Positions 46,263-60,605 of a stretch of 64,000 nucleotides of DNA are shown in pieces. Both the position numbers and the translations under genes were made by a program. The stretch lies in assembly GCA_026545225.1 (NCBI GenBank), contig CM048851.1, positions 31,557,956 to 31,621,955 on the forward strand. The letters run 5' to 3'. Below the pieces are notes generated by a model, which worked only from the letters and a program-made list of their open reading frames with translations, had not been told where the DNA came from and did not search any database. The DNA comes from Cornus controversa. Lineage: Eukaryota; Streptophyta; Magnoliopsida; Cornales; Cornaceae. Within the stretch, counting starts at the first letter, position 1. Each line of letters begins with the position of its first letter.

Positions 46263-49166
46263 CTAGTCTTTTTCACTTCACAATACACTATGAATGGGAA
46301 AAAAAAACAATATATCCTGTTTCAACTAAACTCTTTTTTAAATTTATTTTATTTTACTTTTCATCGAGCATTGGAGGCGTACTAGCAAAAAATACAAGGA
46401 TACGATCCCAAGTCTTTTCTATGAGCGTTGATACATCAATCGACTCACGAAATTGCAAGAACTCAAAGTATTTTGTGGCGCTCATTCCTTGTGGTTGGTC
46501 CCACTAGGGGGCTGTAAGTACTCGCAATGTCGCACTAGGTTGAAATACAATTTTCCTTTTACTTCGATCATATCAATAGTAAGAAAATAATTAACCTATA
46601 ATATCTTTAAGAATATGATTAATTTATAATAACTTTGAGCTACTGTACCTTGAAAATATTGCCTTGGCTCTTAAAAGTGTTTGCTATATAATTAAATGAG
46701 AGGAAATTTTGATTAATTTTTTTGTTTTTGGGTAAGTAAATTATATTATTAAAAAATTAAAAATAATACATTAAAGCTCAAAACACAGCTTGTGAAAAAT
46801 AAAAAATTTCATTTTTGTTGTAAATATAGATAATCTTACGACCTGAATCCCAAACCCAAGTTCGTGGTAAAAGGAAAGAGAAAACGAAGGGTGATTAACA
46901 CAAGTATTCTTTAGACATAAACTATTTCTCTTCTTTTCTCTCATTTATAAATGATGGAGAGTGCAAAATAAAATTCTATTTATATTTCAATGATGTATTA
47001 TGAACATTTGGTTTTAAAGAAATTAGCATTCATGGGCATTAGGTAAGTCCGTCAACAAATCTTACGGATCTCCCATGGATCCCTTTCCTGACCACCTTAC
47101 ACTTTGGAGTGAATAACTCTCAGTGTAGTTAAAATCTTTGAATAAAACTAATTTTTTACTGATAAATAGACTTCAAGAGCTTTGATTTAGGCAAAATTTT
47201 CACTTAGTTTAGAGTTAAAACGAGTAAGTTATGATATTTCAAAGTTTTGGTCAAGAAGTAAAGGAATTGGGCAACAGGAAAATCTCCTTTAAAAAAAAAT
47301 GGGCAGGAGGACTGCTCAACCTATTGTATTTTTTTTTTTGAATAATTGTTTTGTTTTCCAAAATGAGCAGTTGTATCCTATCTTCCGCATTTTATTTGAC
47401 TGAACTGTAACCCTGTAATCAAACCTCTATCTCTCTCAATCTACAAGTCGAATTGACCTGAAATTTTACATGCAGAACCGAACACTTATAGTTTCAAACC
47501 CAATTTGATTCATCCAAAAATCATACCCACAGTTAGAGTTATAGCTAAAACAAGAGAAAGGTCAAATCCTGCACATCCGGAATAAAACTTGAATAAATCA
47601 CTCTATTTATGTCCAATCTAGTACCATGGTATATCAAATGAAAGTTAAGAGATGTACGATTCCAACCATGCAAATCTCACAAATTAATTCACAATATAGA
47701 AAGAGTTATGACCCTAACAAGTGAGCTATACTACAGGAGGTTTTTCAGAGAAATATCAAAACTTGTTTTACACTTCTAGTGATTACAAACATATCTTCCC
47801 AAAGGTATTGTCAAGGTAAAGTGAGAAAAACCACTTTGCATAATGTATACATATAGTGCATATATCTCTCTACATAATAAAATATATGATGTAGTTTATT
47901 GTAATTGGCAAATTTTGATGCAAAACTAGAATGATCGAGTTGTAATTTTTAGTTTAAGTCTTTGTAATCGATCATGAAGCTAAAGATCAAGTGCATGGAT
48001 ACTCTTGATCAAATGAAAGCGTCATATAGTCAAGGTAAATGTGTGAGGACACTTTTCACTTTATGTTTAAAGTTTGGGATGTCTTAGGAGTTAGAAAAAT
48101 AAGGTTTTAGTGAAAAAAATATGATTTTTACAAAGTCCAATCGGTCCCACTTGGTCCTAATTGGTTGCACGTTTTTTGCAACAGGTCGCACTTAATTACG
48201 TGGAAGTGTAACTGGTCGCACTTTGCTGATTGGTGCGAAAATTTTCTTTTTGATCTGATTTTGGTTTTCAAATCAACCACAACTTCATGAGACGTCCTAA
48301 AAAGCTCTCTAACTTATTTTTGAAGTAAACTTAGGACTCTCTTATCTATAAATACTACTCTATATTTTCTTTACAATTATACTTTCAAAAAATTATTGTT
48401 TAAGAGAGAGAAAGCTTTAGAGATATTTGTACGTAAAACAAAATCCTCCATTAATTTTTTGTTTTGTTTCTTTGAGAGCATACCTATATACACTGAGTGA
48501 CTCAAGACTATGACTCTTTTTTCTTGATCAACAATACGAAGACTACTTCAGAGTTCTTATTGAATAAGTTACTGGTTCATTTGGTTTCTTCATAACTATT
48601 TGTTGATGAGGAAGAAGAAGAAGATCGCACTACGAAGGGGACAAAATATTCGCAGAATGTTCGTGTTCTTCCAGTTACCCTTCTGCTAGGATTGTGACAT
48701 TAGCGAGAAGTCTGCAACAATTGAAAGAAGAGTTGCAATAGTAAGCCTAAGGCGTTCCGCATTGGCAAAGTAGAATGGGTATGAGTCTAGAATAGTCTGT
48801 TGTACTTTGATTTTGGATTTAGTTCTTCGGGGCTACAAGCCTCACCTGTGATTTTTTTTTCATCTTGAGTTTTTCCACGTATATCTGGTGTCATCGTTTG
48901 GAAATTTTTAATTGGACTTAAAATGGAATCAATTTAAAAAATTAAGCAAATAAACAAGTAAACCTAATCACCTCCTCTAAGTTTTAATCAAAATTTCGCA
49001 ACCACTTCTGCACCAAACTACTCATACTTGGGATTAAAGTAATGTTCTTTTTTAGTGTATTGTTCCTTGCGAAAGTTGTTTTTAAAATCAAAATATATGT
49101 TTTCAAAAACCATCATGGAATCTAGTATGAAAGAGGGTAGATCAATTTTACAAACTCCTTTCTTTA
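46263..49166. other. Unit B interior with LTR-like segment
   Basis: No gene seen. Duplicate of 31911-34817: LINE 3'-end-like stretch near 46718, then the LTR-like segment at about 48317-49040. Confidence 0.45.
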
Positions 49167-50072
49167 ATGGATCATCTTTTAGAGGAAATAATAGGAAAAA
49201 ATAAAAGAAAAGAGGTAGAAGACTCTAGGAGTTCAAATATTATTTGTTGGACATATGGTGGTAAATGTCACATATCTATTCAATATCCAAGTCCCAAAAA
49301 TAGATTTTGTTTGAAAAAGGACTTAAAAGAAAATATAAAAAAAGTATACCTATGATTTTTTTTTCGTGACTAGTTCTGATAGTTATTCCTCTTGTGATAA
49401 TGTTAATGATCCTCTTACTTTTATTCCTTTATTGAATGATGATACTGCTAATGATTATTTTTCTGATGTTGGAAACTCTAAAGAATATGTGATCTTTAGT
49501 TAAATTGGTTCTGATGATTCATAAGTTGAGCAATGAGATGAAGAATTTTGAGAAATTGTTAAAAGCTTATAAAGAATGTTCTAAGAAGCTGCAGCAAGTG
49601 GAAAAAGAAAAAGATGCTTTGAAGAAGGAAAGCGAAGAAAAACAGAAATTGATTAAGGAGTACAAATCTGATAATATATAAAAACCTTCAGAATAAGCTA
49701 AAATTTCTCGAAAGCGAGGCGAGTCAAATTATTTCTTCTAAGGATTTTCTTGTTGCTAAAATTGATTTACTTAAACCTGAATTGAAAAAATCACAAGAGA
49801 AATTGATTCCATGTACTTCTGAGCAGATTAAACTTAATTGATAGCATGATTAGTGTTGGTAAGGTTGGAGATAAGACTGGACTAGGTTATAATGGGTCGT
49901 CATCTAAGGGTCAAATTGTATTTGTTGGTAAGGTTGGAGATAAGACTGGACTAGGTTATAATGGGTCGTCATCTAAGGGTCAAATTGTATTTGTTAAACG
50001 CAAGAACTTGAACATGCATGTCTAATGTGCTTTATTGTACTTTTGTGGTAAAACTAGGCATAATCAACATTA
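49167..50072 (+). pseudogene. Ty1/copia gag remnant (B)
   Basis: Duplicate of the gag relic at 34818-35660 with the same stops. The first frame ends sooner here (49355) because of indels. It has an extra 69-bp tandem duplication (49855-49992) covering GKVGDKTGLGYNGSSSKGQ. Non-functional. Confidence 0.76.
49855..49992. repeat. 69-bp tandem duplication specific to unit B
   Basis: The unit starting GTTGGTAAGGTTGGAGATAA occurs at 49855 and again at 49924. Unit A has a single copy (about 35515). Confidence 0.88.
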
Positions 50073-52991
50073 CTGCTAAAAGAATAGAAAATATTATTCT
50101 TTTAATTTTCATGTGCATAATTATTTTGCTAAGAATAGGGTTCATGTTATAAGTTATATTATCAAAATAAATCCAAAAATTGTCAAGCTAAGAAGAATTC
50201 AAATAAGAAGAACAATGTTTTTATTCTTCACAATAATTTTCTGATAGTTTGCATGTTAAAACAATTTGGATGAAAAATAAAAATTTGGAGATTTATTCCT
50301 AATAAGTCATTGGGTGTAAAATTCCCTAATTGAGATTATTAGGATCTTTAAGTTCATAGATTGAGTTTATGTTCATTATGTGTTTTCCATTGAACCATAT
50401 CTTGTATTATAGTGTAAGTTAGTTTTTTTGGGGATAATCGTGAGAATATGAAAATCATGTTTTTCTATAATATAATTTGAGTTCTTTATATTTCTTTTAA
50501 ATTTACTATGATTTGTGAATGCATGATTGAGACACTTAGTTTATCAATGAATGAAGTTTATTAATGCATGATTGTGATACTTAAAGGACTAGCAAAAGCT
50601 CGTTTGGAGGTAATTTGATAATTGCACAAAACTTGCTATTTTATTTTTCAGAATAAGTTTTTAATTACTCTTTTATTTTATTCAAAAATTCTTATCTTTG
50701 CATTTTATGTTTTATAGGAGTTGATTTCCAGATTAGAAGAAAAAACAACAAAAAATGGTTGAAAATGATATATATAGCAAAAGATAAATATAAGAATAAT
50801 TGTAAGAGTAATGGAATTTTGTACAATTTTCTTCACAAGAGGTCTCGAGTTCAAAACTTTGGAATTTTTTTTTTTTACACAAATTGAAGACATGGAGATC
50901 AAATATTAGATATTTAAATTCTAATTTCGTATTTTGAAAATTTCTTTTTTAATTTTTTATTTTAAATTTTGTATTTAAATTTTTTTTCTTCATCTAAATC
51001 ATTCTCATATACTCTATAAATAGGGGGTCTTAGGGGTTGGTAAAGGAGTTAGAAAATTGTAGAAAAAATAGCGTATTCATTTTCTTTATTCAATGAAGAA
51101 TAGTATTTTTATTTTTATATGTTTCTCTTTTGTTGATATGTAAGCGTAAGCATCCTTCTCAAGAGAGTCATAAAGCCATTATGGCTGAAATATAAATAAG
51201 TTCTTTTATTTTCTTGTATAATTTTTCCTTCCAAGAATATTCTTCTAGTCTGAGTTTTTATTTTCATAAATGAAAGAGAAGATTCTTCGTGTTTACCAAA
51301 TAATGGTAATTCGAATAATGCCTACCTCCATTTACCTAGCAAATGTGCAACAGATTAAGTAAAGAATGTTCTCTTATCTATAATCAAGTGTTTTTTTATG
51401 TCATATTTTTATACATCTTTTCAAGTTCTAATTGAATCGGTGAAGTGTATTGGTTGTTGGAGAAAAAATTAGATAAGAATATTAAAAACTTTATTTATAT
51501 GGATCTGTGGTAATTGATTCTCTTTCCTTGAGATTTTTTCCATCATTTGATCAAAGAGTAGTAGTTTTTATTTTTAAAAAATCATAAATTTATTTTAAAT
51601 ATTCACTTTTCATCCGAAAAAATTGAGATTTTGAATTTGAGTTCATTACTGATTCTAACTTGATAGTGCTTCGACCTTGCTTATTAATATATAATTTTTA
51701 GTAAAGTGTTTGCATGTCTATTATTTTTGTACGAAATGTAGAGAACCAACGACATCTATCCACTATCCTACACCCATCAGGTGGCGAAATGGAGGTAGTG
51801 GTGTGGTGGAGTAGGAAAGTGGCGATGTAGAGGTGGTGGTGGTGGAGGTAGCGTTAGCGGTGGTGGTAGACCCAGTGGTAGTGGTGGTGGTGGTGGTGGT
51901 AGGGCTGGTGTGGTGGTGGAAGTGATGGTGGAGGTGAAGGGTTTTTTGGTAATATAATATTTTTTTTTTTAATCTTACGAAAAATGGAATGCTCATTCCA
52001 TAGGTTTAACTATGAAATGGGATTTCATTATAAGAAAATGACCATTCTCACCTTAAAATCCATACCAAACAAAAGAATGGTTGGAATGGGCATTCCATTC
52101 CATTCCATTCTCGTGTACCAAACATAACATAACTTAAAACGTCTAATCTTCAAGGTTTAAATGTCGAACACAATGACTGAAGGCATAACGCCTAAACATT
52201 AGGCAAATGACTTAAACGCCGTAGATAAACTTAAACGTCTAATTTTCAAGGCTTAAACGCCGAACACATGTAATAACTGAAGGGATAAACGCCTAAACAA
52301 CAGTCGAAAAGCTTAAACACCATATATAAAAAGACGAAGACTTTAATGCCTAACGTCAAAAGGTGAAGGCTTAAATGTTGAACGTCAAAGAAAGACAAAG
52401 TCTTAAACGCCAAACATCATAATAAGGTCAATAGCCTATAGAAAGACAAAGGCATAATCGCAGAACGTCACAATAAGGCCAAAAAGCCCACAAAATAACT
52501 AAGACGCAAAAGTCGATCGCCAAAAAATAGGCTTTGATCCCAAAAAATGGATAAGGCTTTGAGTGTCGATTACTTACAAAGGAAGCTAAAGCATTAAGTG
52601 CCAATAAAAAAAGAATGTGTTAACAAGCCAAAGGGGGCTAATGGCAACAAGCCAAAGAGAGGCTGATCGCCGAACAAAAAAGAGAGGGGGTTGAATGAGA
52701 AAAAAAAATGAACTAACGACTACAGGGGTGACGAAAGGCGCTCGCTGACAAAATGGTAAGAAGAAGTCACATCAGAAAACTAATAAAGTGGGGAAAGCTG
52801 GCAAAAGATTCGTCATCATAGATTGGCTTGTAGTTGATGAAGGTCGGAAGCCAACAAGACTAACAACAAAATCACCAAAACTAAACAAGGTTTATAAAAC
52901 TCAGAAGGAAGCAGATACAGAAATCAGCTTCAATGGATCTACATCATTGTTTTTCCAAAGTGGTTAAGCTAGCAAATAAATAAATAAATAA

Positions 52992-53027
<36 letters not shown>

Positions 53028-53605
53028 GCAACTGAAAATATTGTTTTTCATTATTGTAATCAATTATGCAACTGAAGACTGGGAGCATGGACAATGTTCT
53101 TCACCAATGCAAGCATATGATCAGGCCATCAATGACATAGACAAGGAGCTTGATCATCTGAAGAATGCACCAGTGATCTAGAAAAGGAATTTCATCATCT
53201 AAAGAAATCAAGTGGTTACGAATGCGCATGGACTTCGTTGATCAAGTATGAGAGTCACGTAATCCAAGCAAGTTGGTGATGACACTTCGGTTTTGAAAAG
53301 ATGACATCCGACTTTGAGAATTAGGGTTTCCAGAATGATGTTTCTAAATTTTCAAAGTTGGACCTGTCCAAACATTCCTGTACTATCGGAATCTCAAATT
53401 AGGATTTTGGACTCAGTAGACCGGTCCATACATTCCCACAATCAGTGTTTCTAAGTTGAGGTCACTTGGACTGGTACATCCCCAGATCAGTTCATCTATG
53501 CTGACACTTGTTTATTGGATAAGTAGTGTCCTGTTTTGACTAAGATTGGTCCCTGTATTTTCCTTAAACATCCGGATTCATTTCTAATAGAATTTTAATT
53601 TTTTT
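50073..53605. other. Unit B interior: decayed retroelement DNA, GGT tract, minisatellite
   Basis: No gene seen. Duplicate of 35661-39177: GGT-rich tract about 51795-51939, AAACGCC minisatellite about 52150-52695, and a (TA)n tract about 52997-53022 preceded by a longer (AAAT)n run than in A. Confidence 0.6.
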
Positions 53606-55385
53606 TTAAAGGAAATTCAGGACTTCATCATCTATATAAACACTCTTACGTTTTGTTTTTTAATTATGCTTTCAAAAAATATTATTTTTAAAGAGAAAAA
53701 ACTTTGAGTTATTTTTAGGATAGAAAACTATTTTCTGATTTATATTTTAAGAGCATACACATATATACAGATTGAGTGATTAGGGTTATATCTCTCTCTC
53801 TGTTTGATCAATTATTCGAAGACTGCTTCAGAGATTGTTTATTGATCAAGTCACTGGTTTCAATTTGATTTCTACTCAACTGTTTGTTGGTTAGGAAGGA
53901 GAGGAATATTGCACAACAAAGGGGACAAAATAGTTACGGAGTATTCGTGTTTTTCCAGTTACCATTTTATAAGAAGTGTGACGTAGTCAGAAGTCTATAG
54001 CAATTGCACGAGGAGTCGCAAAAGTAAGCCTAAGGCATTCTGTATCAAATTTTTGGCTGAGGTGGAATGTGTGTGAGTCTGAGACAAAATTTGTTGTACT
54101 TTGTTTTGAGATAGTGGATTTGGTTCTTTTCAAGGCAACGACCTCACCCATGATTTTTTTCTCTTTTTGGATTTTTCACGTATATCGGGTGTTATCTCTG
54201 CACTTTACTTTATTTATTTGGTTTATGTTTTTGGTTAATTTAAATTGCACTTAATATCAAATTAATCTAAAAAATTATGCAAACGTGTAAGTAAACCTAA
54301 TCACCCCTTTAGGTTTTAAACAAGATTTTGCAACCACTTTTGCAAAGCGCTACTCACACATTACAATTTAAACACTCCGTGTGTGTGCGCTCTCAAAAAT
54401 ATTGTCAGAAAAATCAACAATGATTTTCTCTCATAAATCTCTCCTTTTTTTTTGCTCCAAAAATATTTTTCTCCCTCTAACATTCAATGCATTGAAGAGA
54501 TTCTTTAGGTTAAAGTATAAAGAGGTATTTAAAAGGTTTAGAATCCTTAGTATACTTGAAAAGTAAGCTTAAAAATTTTAAATTTTTTTTAAGTTTGGAT
54601 TAATATAGAAATTTTTGCACGTATCAGTGAAGTCAGACCGGTCCTAAATTCTGGGGATCAGTGACACTTTGCAAACATCTAGAAAACTGAAAGCCTTGAG
54701 AAAAATTGGACCAATCATAAAAATTAAAACTCCAGAAAGAAGTTAGACCGATCATAAAAATTGGGAACCGATGTGACTTTGAAAAAATCATATTTTCAGT
54801 TTACAACATATTTTTTAAGTCTTAAGCTCACGAAACTTCAAAATATAGTATCGTTACTCACATACCTGTATTACGTGATATCCTCATCGAATCAGTGGTA
54901 TTGAAACACTTTTCGTTCAGCTCCGAAGATCGAAACACAGGATCGAACAAAAATTACAACTCAATTAACAATTTTTGACACATTGCTAATGTCCAATTAA
55001 ATATTTCACACACATATCATTATTTGTATAAGTACTTATTGAAGTAATTGTACCACATGTGTGCAGATTGCTTTAATCCGTACAAGGATTGCTATTTAAT
55101 CAAGTAAATGTTACGTGATTTTGAGTTATTTGATTTAGACATTTTAAATCCTTTCGAGATATTTATTTATTTTTATAAATATCACTATCTAACTATACAT
55201 ATAAATATGACTGCCAAACTAATTAGATGCATATCCTTTTCAGTGACGGCCAAACAAATTATGAATCGAAAGGATATCTCCTGTAGAACATTCTATGAGT
55301 TTTTTTTTTTTAAAAAATAATGTCTCCTTGCAGTCCATGTCAAGTCTTTGTTAGAAATCTTATCTGGACTAGAAGTCTAAATATT
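53606..55385. other. Unit B interior: LTR-like segment and flank
   Basis: Duplicate of 39178-40959: LTR-like segment about 53606-54343, then unclassified AT-rich DNA. No gene seen; small open frames at 54381-54566 and 55108-55320 arise from point changes only. Confidence 0.45.
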
Positions 55386-55947
55386 GGGTTAAATTCATAA
55401 AACCACCCTCTATTATCAAAAATTTTCGTAAAACCCTCCTATACTAAAAAAATCAATCAATTTGCTCCATTCCATTAGTTTTCCATTGAAATTAACAGAG
55501 AAGCCGCACGTGCATCTCACGTGAGCTGTTAAGTGGTGTGTAAATAACTAAATTACCTTTGACACATCTATTGAAATTAAAACGACTAAAATACCCACAT
55601 AGTAAGGGAGTTTTATGAGAATTTTTTATAGTAGAGGAGAGTTTTATGAGAATTTTTTTTATAGTAGATGGGGTTTTATGATTTTAACTATATCAAGAAA
55701 TCTTTCTCTACTCACTAATTTTCTCAAATTGCCCCTTCATCCGTCATTTACAAATAACTTTTTTTTTATGAATTTATTTTATTAAATAAATGAAGAAGAT
55801 TTTGATAATTTCGTTATCAAATTGACAGAGTCGTTTAATTTTATCCTTATATGAGAGAAATTGATAGTAGATAAGAGTTTTTGAAAATTCAGACAATTTT
55901 ATGAAAATATCTGATAATAGAAGGGAGGTTTTATGAATTTAATCCCC
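55386..55947. mobile_element. Foldback MITE (B)
   Basis: Duplicate of 40960-41520, with the same GGGTTAAATTC...GAATTTAATCCCC ends and the same AAATATT flanks. Confidence 0.75.
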
Positions 55948-56193
55948 AAATATTTTACGTTTTTCTTTCACCGGAGGGCCATGAATAATTCGGCTCCCAC
56001 CCTCCACACATTTTTGCATTCACACTTAACAAACGCAATATACTGACACGCGACTAATGAGGTGGACCCCGTTCTCATAACCATTGCTGCATATTCAAAA
56101 CTCCAAGGAAATTGGGACGACCGAACACAATGGTTGACCAGCCATAGAGGAACACATTGGTTGACCAGCCTTGAAAACAACACAAAACACACA

Positions 56194-56229
56194 CAGCATA
56201 ACAAAAGCTATGTCATTTCTGACCCGATC
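56194..56229 (-). pseudogene. Relic of a dioxygenase 3' end at the B/C unit junction
   Basis: Identical in layout to the relic at 41767-41802 (DRVRNDIAF on the minus strand). Confidence 0.6.
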
Positions 56230-56343
56230 AAAACACACACACTAACAAATGGGAAATATAACACAACCACACTGACATTTTGAATTGAGCACAACACACA
56301 ACACACAACACAAACAGATGCGCGCGCGCCCGCGCACAGAGCA

Positions 56344-58177
56344 TCACAAAATTATGTCAACTCTGACCCGATCCAAGCAAGATTTACCATTGAGTTCATT
56401 GCTTTGCTGAATCTCTATGAAATCCCTATATTTGATTCCACGGTATGCAGCTGGATGGGTTTCACTATCCACCAATCCCTCGACAGGGCTTACAATTCTC
56501 TCAAGTGGGGGTCCATGTCCTGTTCCTATGGATATTCTGGTTGCTCTGTTGTTAACCACAGCTCGGTGTAACACGCTCTTGTATTTCCCATTGGTCAGTA
56601 TCTGAAATATGAAAACAGAACATTGTTAGTGGCAAATTCTTAATTTGTTTATTCATTTTCCTAAAAAGAAAGAAAAAAAAAAAGACTGAATACACCATTC
56701 TTATTAGAGTCATGATATGGAGTCGAATAGTTGAACAACTCCGACAGTTCATATCGGAGTTGTCCTACTGTCGGACTCAACTCTCGGAGTTGTCAGATTG
56801 TTAAAACTCTAAATCATTTTCCTTCTTATTAAACAAGACTAAAGATGTTGATGTACCTCCATATGGTCTCCAGTGTTGACAAGAATAGAATTAGCAAGGG
56901 GTCTGATAGGAACCCATTTGTGATTGTGTAGCACTTGAAGGCCATTAAGTTCATTTTGTATGAGGAGGGTCAATAGGCCATGGTCCGAGTGAGGAGGCAT
57001 CCCCATAGCCATCTCTGGCTGTGGACAGGGTGGGTAGAGATTAGCAACCAAAAGCTGTGAGCCAAATTCAAGCTCCATTTCTTTATTTATGTAGTTTTCT
57101 TCCAATCCCAAGCTTAAAGATATCCCTTTGAACAATTCGCCGGCAATGTCTCGGGCTCTTTTGCAGTATTCTTGTGAAATTTCACTGCAAGCATGAAACA
57201 GATCGGTGGGGATTCTTGGAAGGATCGAGCAGGTGATATATATTCATATAAAATAATAACACAAATTAGCTAATTATATGGTGTTATTTTCATCCCTGTG
57301 TTTGTTAATATTGTCATCTTTGCAACTACGATGAGGCCAATATTCTCACGATGAAGTTCATGAAAAACTTAGGTAATGAAGGCCCAAAACAAACTATGAA
57401 TTAAGGTGATTAATGACAGGGAAATATATATATATATATACATACCTGAAATTACTGGGCTTAAGAGGAGCATTGAAATTGGGATGAACATAAACCTTCA
57501 GATGATCCCTCCAAAACAATGTCTTATCCACAGAAACATTGAAGCTTGTCCCATAGCTTATAGGATCAAACAATGCCTTCCCAGTGTACTCCGTCTTTTC
57601 CTCCTCGGATAGTTGAAAAAACCTTTGACTAGCTTTCAACATCTCACTTATCAGATTCTCTGGCATGCCATGGTTGATTAACTGAGGAAAGAGGATGCAC
57701 ACTATCACACACACACAACCAATAATAAAAAGGAAACACTATTCATAGACTAAAATTTTAAAATTATTTAAACTCTTAATTAGAATATTAAATTTAGGAA
57801 TTTAAATTCTATAATGAATATTGTAGTAGCTAATATACAACGTCCACAATCCGTAACATATATAGTAAGGGGCAGTGTCACAATAAGATTTTTCCGCATT
57901 TGATCAGCAAAGAAAAGATGCAAATCATGCACCATAATGGTAGCGAGCTGATAAAAATTCTTACCATAAAGAATCCCCATTGTTGGCATGCATAGCCAAT
58001 GTCTTGGATGACTTTGGCATGTTCATTTGGAGTTCCTGAGATTAAGAGAGAGAAGTCGATAATGGGGATTTCTTCTACTTCTAAAAGCATGAAATCATTG
58101 TTATCCTGCGGCAAAACAAACTTGGATGGAATGGACGTGAGGCAGCCTCTCTCTGCCAGTTCTTTCACACTCAACAT
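56344..58177 (-). CDS. 2-oxoglutarate/Fe(II)-dependent dioxygenase, copy C
   Basis: Third intact paralogue. Exons (minus strand): 57965-58177, 57446-57681, 56857-57184, 56344-56601; 344 residues. The iron ligands, Arg281/Ser283 and NLYPPCP loop are unchanged. Differs from A by Ala6 to Glu, Asp230 to Asn, Val250 to Ile, His313 to Arg and Ala343 to Ile, and from B by Glu6 and Val34. Exons 3-4 look identical to copy B in the positions checked. The leader and promoter are more diverged (TA tract in the leader, changed bases around the TATA box, about 180 bp missing farther upstream), so expression may differ from A and B. Confidence 0.94.
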
Positions 58178-58207
58178 CTTGTGTGTGTTTGTGCGTGTGA
58201 GTGAGAG

Positions 58208-58267
<60 letters not shown>

Positions 58268-58308
58268 GACTGAGGAGGGGTTTGTGAGATGGTATATGTT
58301 ATTTTCTC

Positions 58309-58317
58309 TTATATAGA
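58309..58317 (-). promoter_or_regulatory. TATA box of dioxygenase copy C
   Basis: TCTATATAAG on the minus strand at the matching distance from the ATG; flanking bases differ from A and B. Confidence 0.6.
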
Positions 58318-58969
58318 AGAAGAGTATATCTTGCGCGGTTCACAGTTGCTCAGAAAAGTGTGCATAGCTTTTTACAACGATAGCCACATACTTGCAATGA
58401 TGCGATGTTTAACTGATGTGGAAGAGACAAAGATTTGATTTAGCGATTAATGAACAGACTTTTAGGTGCGGAGTGCATTTTGTCACGTTTAAATATATAT
58501 ACTTAAATTTTAAACACGTTTAAATTTTAAACACGTTTAAACACGTTTAAATAATGAACAAACGAGTGGCGTGAATTATATTGTGGTGTTGGATAGGTGT
58601 TGTGCATAGGACATGCGCAGGTTACATTATTAAGTGCATGATATACAGTCGTTATCATGGCTAACGATGCCGACAAACGCGATGTAAGGGATTTGGATCA
58701 GTGTCGCTGTAACGTAAGTGAAACAGTATTGGTGGTCATACATTTTTCTTTTTTTCATTCACGGAGGAGGGGTTATTTGCACTCTCCTTTTATTCAGTAT
58801 GAAATGTCACTTTTAACCTTAATTTTACAAGTAAATGATTATATTTTTTTCAAAATACTAAATTATCCTTTTAGATATCTCTTCTCTCTATCTAATTTTT
58901 AATGTTTTTGGACTCTTTCGACAAAATATACAAAAAAATATTAATAAAAAAAAAATTATCCTGAAAAAA

Positions 58970-60605
58970 ATAACCCAAAAAAAAAAGTTCTTTATTTTTA
59001 CGGATCCAAAAAAAAATTATCTATGTTGAATAAATTATCTCTTTTGACAAGACTAAAAAAAAATGGGAGCTGATATTGGCACTCCACCAATATCCTTTGA
59101 CACTCCACTTCTACTTTTTTGTAAAGTACAATTACAAAGGTATCTCTCTACTGTACAATATTGATTCTTATATTTTTAATACCCTAATTGTCCTTATTTG
59201 ATAATGTTAGAATTCTTAACTCCAAATTACAACTTCTCTCTCACGTTCTTTTTTGGTGTGAAAATATGTCTTCGTTGATTTTAAAAATATTATTTTTTCA
59301 TGTTGAATCAATTTATCAATATTTATTTTAGAAGTAAAAAATTTTAGGATTCAATATAATGATTTAGAGAGTATCATCAAATGTATTTGATTCAGATAAT
59401 AAAAGTTACATGATTAGATAAGTTGGGAAGAAGTTGTTAATAATAGATTAGCTAGAGAAATATTAAAAATGTATTTGAGTTGGAAACAAACATTATATCA
59501 ATGAATAAAACCTATTTGAAAAAAAATTAATTATATTTAAAATCAAAAGAAAGTTTAATATCACTTGAATAAAAATTATGATATATAGTTCTTTAAGAAA
59601 ACTAAGGAAATTTTTTTTATTTTAATAGAGAACTTTTAGAAATTAAAAGATGAAAAGAGAAAAACATGACTCTATAAAATATTTTTTCAATTGTTGTTGT
59701 CTTAATTTAACTAAGGAGCCTTTGCACCAAAATTTCAAAAGATAAAAATAAATAAATTAATATGATATTTTTCTTCATTTGCTTTTTATTTTCTCCTCCT
59801 TCCTTTCTATTTTGTTTGTCCACAAATTGATGGTATGTTTCAAAATTTTAATTTATGTTATTTTATAAATAAGACACATGGAAAATAAATTACATGTTTG
59901 GTAAGTAAAAATAGAATATTTCAAATTTTGGATTCTTTGAGTTATATAGGATAAGGACACTAACAACAAGTTTGAATTGAAAAACGTCTAAATTATAGTA
60001 TTTGAGTAGTAATAAATGGATTGTTATATTATAAACCTAAAGTAAAAAAGTTGAAAAAACTTTTTTTTAAGAAAAATAAAATAAAATAAAAATTGAGTCT
60101 TGAATTAGAAGGGCAATTAGGGTACTAAAAATATAAAAATCTAAAATGGTATAACATGTGACCACTTTTGTAATTTTACTTTACAAAAATATAGGAGTGG
60201 AGTGCTAGAGGATATTGGTGGAGTGCCAATATCAGCTCCCAAAAAAATTATCTCTGTTAAATAAATTATCTCTTTTGGTAGGAACCAAAAATTAAAAAGT
60301 AACAAAAAAAAAAGTTATCATTGTTGAATAAATTATATCTTTTGACAGGACTTAAGAACAAAGTATCTAAAAAAAGATTATTCTTGTTAAATAAGGTATC
60401 TCCATTGAGAGGATCCAAAAATAAGGTATCTTTATTGAATAAATTACCTCTTTTGATATGATCAAAAAAAGTAAATTATCTTTGTTCAATAAATTATCTC
60501 TTTTGGAAGGATCCCAAAAAAAAAGTAATATTTGTTGAATAAATTATCCCATTTGATGGGATAAAAAAAAAAACTTAAGAAAAAGTTATCTCTTTTCACA
60601 TGACA
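58970..60605. repeat. Degenerate AATTATCTCTTTTGACA minisatellite
   Basis: Units of about 45-60 bp with TTGAATAAATTATCTCTTTTG and GGATCCAAAAA words, repeated some ten times within the outer element and interrupted by the inner MITE. Confidence 0.75.
59065..60241. mobile_element. Inner foldback MITE, 1177 bp, about 65-bp inverted ends
   Basis: Starts GGGAGCTGATATTGGCACTC. Its last 65 or so bases are the near-perfect complement, including CCACCAATATCCT and TTTTTGTAAAGTA. The flanks are A-rich (AAAAAAAAT left, AAAAAAATT right), compatible with a 9-bp Mutator-type duplication but not decisive. AT-rich non-coding interior. Nested in the outer TIR element. Confidence 0.82.

Larger units (their letters stand above)
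41803..56229. repeat. Segmental tandem duplication, unit B
   Basis: Second long unit, nearly identical to unit A in its promoter side and about 12 kb of interior, but carrying about 590 bp that A has lost near 31.5 kb and a 69-bp tandem duplication in the gag relic (49855-49992). It ends where copy C begins (offset B to C 14427). Confidence 0.93.
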
